Of a DNA stretch of 64,000 nucleotides, positions 54,642-64,000 are shown one piece after another. Numbering within the stretch: position 1 is the first letter of the stretch; each line of letters opens with the position of its first letter. The position numbers and the translations under genes are program-made. The notes beneath the pieces are model-generated. The model was given only the letters and a program-made list of their open reading frames with translations. It was not told the origin of the DNA and ran no database searches. The DNA comes from Symsagittifera roscoffensis. Lineage: Eukaryota; Xenacoelomorpha; Acoela; Convolutidae. Location: assembly GCF_963678635.1 (NCBI RefSeq), contig NW_026970824.1:257001-321000 (forward strand). Direction: 5' to 3'.

Positions 54642-57100
54642 CAACGTTGAAAATGGGGAAGAAAACGCGTGACAGTTATGTACCAGACACTCTTTCGAAA
54701 GACGGCCCTTGTCGACTTTGCATTTTGAGTATATTCAATTGTTAAAAATTCATTATGTTTTTTTATACTTTTAATACTTTTGGAATAGATTTTAAACTAT
54801 TGCAGAGAATTGGTGCATATGCAACCACAAAAAGGCATAAAAATAAGTTTCAAGTTTCATTACAACTTGCTTTAGATTTAGGAAGGAAAGAAAAATTTAG
54901 GAGAGAAAGGGAAACTCAGTTAATTTTTGGTGAGAAAATTGGGTTTGGGAAATTTTTGAGGATTTCAGGACGTGGTAGTGGGATAGTGGATTAAGTATCC
55001 CAACAGTTGAGTTACGGAAGTGGGGAATTTTGCACGAGCTCCGGAGGTGATACTGGGATAATGAATTAAGTTTCCCAACGTTTGAGTCACGGCAGTGGAG
55101 AAGTTTGCATGAGTTCTGGAGGGAGTCATGGGATAGTGATTTAAGGGTCCCAACACTCGAGTACCGGGATAGTGGTTCAAGGGTCCCAACACATGAGTCC
55201 TGGAATAGAAATTTAGAGGACCCAATACTTGAGTCTAGGTCTAGTGATTTAAGGGTGCTAACAATTGATTCCTGGAATAGTGATTTGAGGGCCTCGTTAC
55301 TTGAGTCCTGAGATAGTAATGTAACGTCCCCGCACTTGATTCCTGGGATAGCAAACTACGTATCTTAACAACTAAAATCCCCTGGTATAATAAATTAAGT
55401 GTCCCATCACCTAAAGTGCTGGGATAGTGAATTGAGTATCCAAACACCCGAAGTCCTGGGAGAGTAAATTGAGTATCCCAGCATCTTAAGTCCTGTGATA
55501 GTGAATTGAATATCCCAACACCAAGACAGGGACTGCAAAAACCATTAAGGGTTATTAAATAGCTCCGGTGTGAACGGAAACAATACAAGGATTAACACTT
55601 TTTAATTCGGATTGCGGAATAGATATTAGACTGGAAATGATTTAACAAGTTTGGATATTTAGGAGCATTGGAGGCTTCCGTATGCTTTGACTACATTTAT
55701 ATTAACACCTGTACATGGTCAGAATTGTAATTGAAAGAAACTTTGCAATTAAACGTCATGAAGAGAACAAGAGTGTCGTTACCGGAAAGGAGAGGGGTAG
55801 GGCAAAAAACATTAGGCTAAATGTCAACACAAAAGAGGCAAACACCTACACAGGCAAACCAAGAATTTTGAGGAACTTTTAAGTTAATAAGGTCAACACT
55901 TGAAGTAACAAGGATCTGAAGACTGAAAAAAAATTGAATAAACAAAAGAATGTGCCCGCCACGGCAATTGATCCCGCGACGCCAGAGCAGAGCATAGATA
56001 GAATTGAACCAAAAACGACGGAAACGACACCAATGCCAAGTATAGAAGAACAGGTAACAAAAACAATTGAGTTCATACCAATAAGCAATGGAGACAAAAT
56101 CACTAACAATACACCGGACACAAAAAAGACGATTCACAAACGAGGAGAACATCATTCACGCAGAAGTTTGCGGCAATGGTCGGAATAAAACCGGAAGAAA
56201 ACGAGGAGGTGACAACAGTAACCGATAAAGCAAAAACTTTGGTACATTTTCCGCAATAAAAACAGAAGTTGACCAGGAGAAGGAGCAAGCCATATAGGGA
56301 ACAACGGATCACCAAGATAGGCAAGCAGCAGAATCGAAAACACCCAAGATAGGCAAGCAGCAGAATCGGAAACACCCTTTGTGTTAGGGAACTTGATTTG
56401 AAAGTTGGAACAGATGGACAGAAAGCTTAAGTCAAGCGAGGAGGATCGCCAGTTATTAAAGAAGGAACTTCGACAAAACAAAAATGAGAATCTGGACAAC
56501 TACTTCAACTTAGCGAGGGCAGCTCAAGAGAAGCTACAACAGATTATAAACAAGGCGGAGACAACAGACAAGGAACGAGAGAAACATATCCAGAAAGATA
56601 CGGAGATAATGAAAAACTGTATGAGACCGTAAATGATAAGCTATGTGATCTAAGGAAAAGAAAGGACATGATGAGCAGAGACCAAGCATAGAGCTGTTGT
56701 GCCATAAAATCCGAATTGCATGAACTCTTGAGAATCTCTATTGCACAAGAGAAAACGGTATCAGACAAAACAGAAAAGCAACCCGGAACAAGGGTGGACT
56801 TTGTGAAACCTCAACGCAAGGAACAGAAATCCACACCACTAATCAGCTCAACAACAGCATAGGAGCAGGGGTGACTAAAATGGCTACAAAAGGAGGGGTG
56901 CCGAACTCCACGGGGATACAAAGGGATTCGGGGCACACACGAGGAAACACCTGATGCCATAGCATGGGCAAATACTTGCGAAATGATGAACAGGCCACTT
57001 GAAACATTCGCCAGAAGGATCACAGAGTCGTGTGATAGAGGAAGAGGTAAATCGAGAAAGACCTTCAAGAAGGCAAAGGAATTCAAAGACGACTCGGATG
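54642..57100 (+). repeat. Tandem unit 3, running into gag
   Basis: A third copy. At its end, near 57,085, it continues into gag (KEFKDDSDGG-like codons, compare KSYKDESDG in the intact gag at about 15,180) instead of returning to leader DNA. It is therefore the promoter-distal copy attached to the degraded gag-pol. Confidence 0.85.
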
Positions 57101-57480
57101 GTGGGTTGGGGTAATGAGACTACATCTTGCGCAAGACAACTTGAATGATTTAAGATAGGAATGTCCAGCAATGCTAAGCAATCTGGAGGGCTCGGTACTG
57201 GTTTGTGTGGTAACCAAGAAGGAAGAGTAACGTGACAAGTTGTTGGTGGAGAATCTAGATGAGGCAGATCATTTTGTTTTAGGCATAGATTTTATTAGGA
57301 ATTTTGATGTATTGATTCATCTTAACGATGCGATGATCAGGATTCGAAATCTGCAAAGCAAGTACGTAATTAAACCGGTAAAACTGATAACGGCGAAATA
57401 TGATAAAGATCCTGTTTTTTTAGGAAGGGTTGAAAGCTTACGAAGATGCAGTAATAATTTTGAGAATGAAGAACTAAAAT
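57100..57480 (+). pseudogene. pro: Protease remnant
   Basis: The frame 57,240-57,482 matches the C-terminal part of the retroelement protease: LVENLDEADHFVLGIDFIRNFD versus LVVENLDESDQFILGRDFVRNFD in the minus-strand element. The DTG active site and the rest of gag are missing, so a large internal deletion precedes it. Confidence 0.75.
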
Positions 57481-57950
57481 AATTAAGTGACAATAAACAG
57501 CTATATAAAGTATCGAAATCGAATAGTCAAAGCGCTGCTATTTTATGAAGAACATTTTCGATCACCAAGAGTGGCCTCTGCGTCGATATATTGCTGGATA
57601 CTCTTGATATACCGATCACGATCCAGAGTAACGGGAAGTAGGGATACGCACTGCCGGCAAAAACTAGATATGAAATGACTGAAAATGTGAAAAAGTTCTT
57701 GATTTTTTGAATCACAGGTACAAGGTTTGTATCTTGGGCAGATTTAAAAAAAAATTCATCAAGTCCTATAAAATCAATTAAGTCAGAATTAAGTCGGACT
57801 TTCGAGCTGTTCAAAATTTTACGGAAAGACCCACACAAGAGGAATTGGAAACGGTTAAACCAGTTTTGCCAGAATTGAACGAACATCTCGAAGCCATCAA
57901 GAACGTGCTAGATAGGAATCAGAATAATTTTTCTAGACATTGGGTGCTGT
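57481..57950 (+). other. Unassigned DNA between protease and RT remnants
   Basis: No convincing frame. It presumably contains decayed pro-RT linker. Confidence 0.3.
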
Positions 57951-59346
57951 ATTTTCGCTGAACATGAAATAGAACTAAAAGAATCGGCAGTAACGCACAT
58001 CGAGGTGCGAGGCGCATGACCCCAAACAAACCAGATGGACTTAGAAAAAAGATAGAAACCTTACTAAAGTTTGATATGATAGAATTGTCCAAATCAACAT
58101 GGGCGTGTGGAGTAGTGATGGCCCAAGAGAAAGATGATCAACTGAGTTTTTGTTGTGACTTTTAGTATTTTGCCTTTTATAAGTGTTAAAAAACTTGAAA
58201 AGAGAAGAAATTGGAATTAAAAAAAGTCTACCGTTCATTTAGTTTGGATTCACTTGTTTGTCAAAACTATACCTTAAAACGAATTATCATTTTTTACTCT
58301 ACTGTTTTGTTATTTCGGTGGGAAAAGATTGAATTTTTCAGCTGTTTTCTTTGAAAAAAGTCAAATACAGTTTTTTGTTTGTTTTTGAAAAAGGTTTTCT
58401 TTTTGTTTGTTTTTTGATCAGAAACGAATTTGATTAGAAATGTTTTTTTTGCCAATTTTCGATACGTTTTTGAAGATTTTTTTTTAAATGTTTTCAATTT
58501 TTTGTACTATTTTTCTTAAGTTTGATGCCGAAAAAATCAACGCAGAGTAAATGAGTTCAACCTGATCCATCAAAAAAGATAACTTCCCCAACTTTGATAA
58601 TTCTTTGTACTTGTTTTTGCAATTATTTATGATTTTGGTAATTCCTGAATCTGAACTCCGTCACGTTGAAGGATGCTTATCCCATACCTAGAATAGTTTA
58701 AAGTCTTTCAAAGTTGGGGGATGCGAAATTTTCCACGACCCTTGATTTGCAGTAGGCTTTTTGGCAGGTGCCGCTTAGGAAACAAGGGCAAAACGGAAAT
58801 GCTTGCGAGCTGGGAGTTTTCCGATGTAAGTGGATGCCATTTGGCTGTTGCAACCCGACATCCACATTTCGGCGACTGATGGCTCATGCACTGACCAGCA
58901 TGACAAGGAAATAGGCAACCTCGTAATGTGTTACGTGGATGACGTGGTGGTTGCAACACCTACCCTGGAGGATCACATCGATCGATAGATGAGGTATTCG
59001 CATACATGAAGAGAGCTGGATTGAGATGGAAGCCCTCGAAATGTGAGATTCTGAAGGACTCTATAAAAAAAACCTGGGAGGATGATAGACAAACATGGCA
59101 TCCGACCCGACGAGACCCAGACGCAGTAGAGGCTGTACTGACCTGAAAATTGCCAAAACTGAGCACCAGTTGATGAGCTTTTTGGATTTTGCGAGTTACT
59201 ACAGAGAGTCGATGAAGGGCTCTGCGGTTAAATTATATCCAATGCAACAACTCATGAGGCACAAGGGCAAGAATTTCATGTGGAAGATTGTGATTGTCTT
59301 GAGACTAATAGCCTACATAAGCAAAGTCTTGCTCAAAACGTACTGA
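57950..59346 (+). pseudogene. pol: RT remnant with low-complexity insertion
   Basis: Recognisable RT pieces: HEIELKESAV near 57,965; SLSKLGDAKF near 58,700; FWQVPLRK near 58,760; KWMPFGCCNPTSTFRRLMAHALTS near 58,830; and the catalytic CYVDDVVVATPT near 58,930. Connection residues (FLDFASYYRESMKG) lie near 59,180. A T-rich block (58,200-58,560) separates the first two pieces. Many stops and shifts. Confidence 0.8.
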
Positions 59347-60039
59347 ATTTACCAAAGCTACATCGGGATATGGATAGTACGGCTTGATAGTTATAATATG
59401 ATAACTGAGCATAGGACGAAAGATAAGCTCCAAAAGGCCGGTAACTTGAGCAAGAAAAGGTAACTCTACAAGAGGCAATTTTAAATGGAGGCTGACAGGC
59501 CTGAGATAAAGGATAGATTCTCATTCATGGAAAAGGAAACGTACAATAGCCTACCGCTCACGAGATGGCTCGATAAGTCAGGCAAACCGATAGAAGACCA
59601 CTTCGAATTACCTACTGAGCATCGGGAAACAACAATTCTGAAAAGACAATCCGGGATGCCGGTGGAAACCCTGCTCCAGTCAAAAATGGTCAGAGAGACG
59701 CTGAAAGCGAAAGGTTACGACCTAGACGAACTTGAAACAGGGAAGAAAACGGTGGGCCAGAATTTGACGAGATTGCTTGAGAACCTGGCCAATGACAAAC
59801 ACGTGGTCTCAACCAGAATAAATGATGAAACAGAAAGCCCAAGAATGAGAAGTATAGAGGTACCATGTGACAAAATTTCACTGGAAGCCGAGGATCTAGA
59901 GAAAAAATTGGTGTTACAAGCACTAATTGAGATTATTCCGGAGGAGATACTCAAGCAACGGTACGGAGAAAAAAAGTGTCGTTTAAAGAGGAAGTTGAAG
60001 GAGTGGATGCCAAGATTCCGGGGAGTGGTTGCCAAATGA
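59347..60039 (+). pseudogene. pol: RNase H end and pol linker remnant
   Basis: 59,350-59,460 reads SYIGIWIVRLDSYNMITEHRTKDK, matching the RNase H C-terminus. The open frame 59,485-60,039 (184 codons) continues with DRFSFMEKETYNSLPLTRWLD and a charged linker. It shows the phase that is broken by a frameshift at 11,225 in the minus-strand element. Confidence 0.75.
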
Positions 60040-61690
60040 GAAGGAAGGTGCGTCAGAAGAATGGGGCGAAGATTAAGTGGAAAGTGAAGGTGAGCAAGAC
60101 AGCCTCTGAACGATAGTAGCGGAAGAAAACAGAAGGAATCAGAACAGGGAATTGCAGACCGATCCAGCTCGGATCAACATGACATGAACAGAGAAAAAGA
60201 GCTGGGGATGATAGCGGTGTCATGAAAGTAATTCAGGGAAATATCGTGCCCTCCAAACGTCAAGACGAATCTAGAGCCGGAAAATGATAGGAAGGTCTTC
60301 AGAAGGATCGTATGCGTCAAGCTTAGGGACGATATCATCAAACTGGGAGAACTGAACGGACAAATGATGGCACTGAAGGAGCATTTCATGGCGAGGAACA
60401 GTCTATCGGACTTGATACGAGCACAGAAAAACCACAAAATAATGAGCATTTTAGTCAAATGGATCCGAAAAGTGGATCCTAAATGAAAAAAGGAGATTTG
60501 GAGGAGGACAGCTGCAAAATCTTGATCCAGTTCTACAAAGAACGTAACGACTTACTCTGCCACACAGCAGACGGTGTGGTGGATTGCAGGAGAAGAGATG
60601 AGTAGAAAACTTTGCACAAACATAATCTCATCAAATTACCGCAGCTAAATCAAACAGAAATGCTGTTCAGATCAAATGATCAGATTGGACATGAAGGAAT
60701 AGACAAATGCAACAAAGACTTTTGCGTAGATTTGATTGGCCAGGGTTGAGGGTAGCTTGCGAGAGGTTGGTCAACGCATGATTGTCGTGTCTACAAGTGA
60801 AAGACCCAAGGAAGATGAATTTCCCTCTCAAAACGGTGGAAAGCTCAGAACTCAACGAGATTGTTTAGATAGAACATCAAAAGATCTGCATGACAAATTC
60901 GGGATATAACCAGATACTAGTAATCATAGATCATTTCACGAAACTAGCGGAAGCAGTACCCTGTCAGACTGCCTCGGCAGAATTCACATGTGACCACTTG
61001 ATCACGGTAGGGTTGTCCGATGACTTTTCAATCGTGCAATGGGATGGCCTTCATTGGAGACCTGACAAAAGATCTCATGAGAAGATCTCACATTGACCCA
61101 GCACATTCGTACTCGACGAATCATCATCCACAGACGAATGGCCTGGTGGAAAGGCAAAAGTAATCGCTAGTGGAATATGCTAAGGGTATGTTGCTCGAGA
61201 TATATGACGGACTGGGATAAAAAGTTGGCGCATGTGGTGGGAGCGTTTTTTAGCCCACAACTTTCAACAACTGGGATCAGCCCTTTCATGATGCTAACAG
61301 GCAGGGAGAGTGCAACGACCCTAATGTTCTTCTACCCACAATACCTAGGACAGAAGACGTTACTACAAGCCTATGTGAGAGAAGCAATCAGGAGACAACA
61401 GGAATTGAACGAATTATGCAGAAGTATTACAGCCCAAGCACAGATAAGACAACGGGGGAAATATGACCAGAAAATATTTCAAGCGAAATTCTATGCTGTG
61501 GAAAAAATGTCTGGTTGTTCCAGAATGCCATAGCTTCAAAATTAAATAAGAAGTTATTGAAGAAATTGAGAGGACCATTCATGATAACAGATGTGCACCA
61601 GCAAAGTAGATTCTACCGCTTGAGCACAGGGTGCGCCGCGCACAATGAGAATCTGAAGCCTCATGTCCCATCACCGGGAAATTAGTGCGT
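60040..61690 (+). pseudogene. pol: Integrase remnant
   Basis: The zinc-binding region is degraded near 60,660-60,800 (RSNDQIGHEGIDK). The core pieces are SGYNQILVIIDHFTKLAEAVPC (60,896) and STHPQTNGLVERQK-like (about 61,110-61,160), then 61,177-61,533 (LRVCCSRYMTDWDKKLAHVVGA). The GPF module LRGPFMITDVHQ lies near 61,570. Stops and shifts throughout; there is no ORF3 after it. Confidence 0.8.
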
Positions 61691-61894
61691 ACAACAAAAC
61701 ATGAAGGTCATGAGTATCAGTATAATGTAGTGGAACCGGCATGCGAGGTGAATGAAAATTGCACCACGGAGAAAAATGATGACAACGAGAGAGTATGGAC
61801 GACATTGAAAAGGTAGAGTTCGGCTCGGACAAAGGCTCTTTCGTAAAAGAGTTCTGGAAAGAATCAGAGCAGAACGAAGTGCCGAAACGGGCAG
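61691..61894 (+). pseudogene. Pol tail remnant up to duplication junction
   Basis: Acidic tail codons of pol (e.g. CEVNEN...EKNDDNE) continue to about 61,890, where the sequence switches abruptly to the gag coiled-coil region of the tandem unit. Confidence 0.5.
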
Positions 61895-64000
61895 AATGAA
61901 AAACTGTATGAGACCGTAAATGATAAGCTATGTGATCTAAGGAAAAGAAAGGACATGATGAGCAGAGACCAAGCATAGAGCTGTTGTGCCATAAAATCCG
62001 AATTGCATGAACTCTTGAGAATCTCTATTGCACAAGAGAAAACGGTATCAGACAAAACAGAAAAGCAACCCGGAACAAGGGTGGACTTTGTGAAACCTCA
62101 ACGCAAGGAACAGAAATCCACACCACTAATCAGCTCAACAACAGCATAGGAGCAGGGGTGACTAAAATGGCTACAAAAGGAGGGGTGCCGAACTCCACGG
62201 GGATACAAAGGGATTCGGGGCACACACGAGGAAACACCTGATGCCATAGCATGGGCAAATACTTGCGAAATGATGAACAGGCCACTTGAAACATTCGCCA
62301 GAAGGATCACAGAGTCGTGTGATAGAGGAAGAAGTAAATCGAGAAAGACATTCAAGAAAGCAAAGGAATCAAGAAAGCCGCATAACAACGTTGAAAATGG
62401 GGAAGAAAACGCGTGACAGTTATGTACCAGACACTCTTTCGAAAGACGGCCCTTGTCGACTTTGCATTTTGAGTATATTCAATTGTTAAAAATTCATTAT
62501 GTTTTTTTATACTTTTAATACTTTTGGAATAGATTTTAAACTATTGCAGAGAATTGGTGCATATGCAACCACAAAAAGGCATAAAAATAAGTTTCAAGTT
62601 TCATTACAACTTGCTTTAGATTTAGGAAGGAAAGAAAAATTTAGGAGAGAAAGGGAAACTCAGTTAATTTTTGGTGAGAAAATTGGGTTTGGGAAATTTT
62701 TGAGGATTTCAGGACGTGGTAGTGGGATAGTGGATTAAGTATCCCAACAGTTGAGTTACGGAAGTGGGGAATTTTGCACGAGCTCCGGAGGTGATACTGG
62801 GATAATGAATTAAGTTTCCCAACGTTTGAGTCACGGCAGTGGAGAAGTTTGCATGAGTTCTGGAGGGACTCATGGGATAGTGATTTAAGGGTCCCAACAC
62901 TCGAGTACCGGGATAGTGGTTCAAGGGTCCCAACACATGAGTCCTGGAATAGAAATTTAGAGGACCCAACACTTGAGTCTAGGTCTAGTGATTTAAGGGT
63001 GCTAACAATTGATTCCTGGAATAGTGATTTGAGGGCCTCGTTACTTGAGTCCTGAGATAGTAATGTAACGTCCCCGCACTTGATTCCTGGGATAGCAAAC
63101 TACGTATCTTAACAACTAAAATCCCCTGGTATAATAAATTAAGTGTCCCATCACCTAAAGTGCTGGGATAGTGAATTGAGTATCCAAACACCCGAAGTCC
63201 TGGGAGAGTAAATTGAGTATCCCAGCATCTTAAGTCCTGTGATAGTGAATTGAATATCCCAACACCAAGACAGGGACTGCAAAAACCATTAAGGGTTATT
63301 AAATAGCTCCGGTGTGAACGGAAACAATACAAGGATTAACACTTTTTAATTCGGATTGCGGAATAGATATTAGACTGGAAATGATTTAACAAGTTTGGAT
63401 ATTTAGGAGCATTGGAGGCTTCCGTATGCTTTGACTACATTTATATTAACACCTGTACATGGTCAGAATTGTAATTGAAAGAAACTTTGCAATTAAACGT
63501 CATGAAGAGAACAAGAGTGTCGTTACCGGAAAGGAGAGGGGTAGGGCAAAAAACATTAGGCTAAATGTCAACACAAAAGAGGCAAACACCTACACAGGCA
63601 AACCAAGAATTTTGAGGAACTTTTAAGTTAATAAGGTCAACACTTGAAGTAACAAGGATCTGAAGACTGAAAAAAAATTGAATAAACAAAAGAATGTGCC
63701 CGCCACGGCAATTGATCCCGCGACGCCAGAGCAGAGCATAGATAGAATTGAACCAAAAACGACGGAAACGACACCAATGCCAAGTATAGAAGAACAGGTA
63801 ACAAAAACAATTGAGTTCATACCAATAAGCAATGGAGACAAAATCACTAACAATACACCGGACACAAAAAAGACGATTCACAAACGAGGAGAACATCATT
63901 CACGCAGAAGTTTGCGGCAATGGTCGGAATAAAACCGGAAGAAAACGAGGAGGTGACAACAGTAACCGATAAAGCAAAAACTTTGGTACATTTTCCGCAA
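61895..64000 (+). repeat. Duplicated segment (period 7,744 bp), partial unit 4
   Basis: From AATGAAAAACTG at 61,895 the sequence equals that starting at 54,151 and follows it through 64,000 with very few differences (e.g. one base near 62,868 and one near 62,970). It includes the end of unit 2 and most of unit 3. The duplicated block is therefore 54,151-61,894, repeated from 61,895 beyond the window. Confidence 0.85.

Noticed and set aside
57487..57678. 63-codon plus-strand ORF
   Set aside because: No similarity to pol or any repeated pattern; expected by chance.

Overview
The window is eukaryotic, almost certainly metazoan, repeat-rich DNA. It holds no bacterial-type operon, rRNA or tRNA gene. 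The content is dominated by decayed Ty3/gypsy-type LTR retroelements (pol order protease, RT, RNase H, integrase), pentanucleotide satellite and minisatellites. One short glycine-rich open segment with consensus-like splice sites may be a host exon. I cannot assign the phylum from sequence alone; the short intron with a TTTCAG acceptor would fit a nematode but proves nothing.

Layout. (1) 1-20,816, minus strand: 5' LTR (19,922-20,816), primer-binding site, 3.2 kb leader, gag, pro-RT-RNase H, integrase, then a small ORF overlapping the pol stop (ATGA) that resembles a TARG1/Poa1-type macro domain. After a possible intron comes a long, broken reading frame that begins with a complete SGNH/GDSL hydrolase domain, continues through a second, catalytically degenerate SGNH-like domain and several unrecognised modules, and runs off the left edge. 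(2) 20,833-25,150, minus strand: fragments of a second, related family (LTR tail, PBS, leader, 36-bp minisatellite, gag). (3) 25,150-27,060: non-repetitive AT-rich DNA with the candidate exon. (4) 27,120-32,940 and 45,094-47,690: (TATCA)n satellite with higher-order repeats. (5) 32,941-45,093, minus strand: an element bounded by two related LTRs, with PBS and polypurine tract, that carries the SGNH-type long frame but no gag or pol. (6) 47,690-49,215: a truncated leader plus LTR of the first family. (7) 49,260-64,000, plus strand: three tandem 2.46-kb copies of a leader/minisatellite/gag-N-terminus unit, a degraded pol, then a tandem duplication (period 7,744 bp) that re-enters the unit and leaves the window.

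How the parts relate. Gag and pol supply the replication machinery of the first family. The SGNH-type polyprotein occurs twice: once downstream of gag-pol-macro ORF, and once alone inside its own LTRs with the same PBS sequence. This suggests either a very large LTR element with an env-position accessory region, or a gene-carrying element mobilised by gag-pol partners. Every long frame is interrupted by stops or frameshifts, so no copy here looks intact. All domain calls are my reading of the sequence, without database support.
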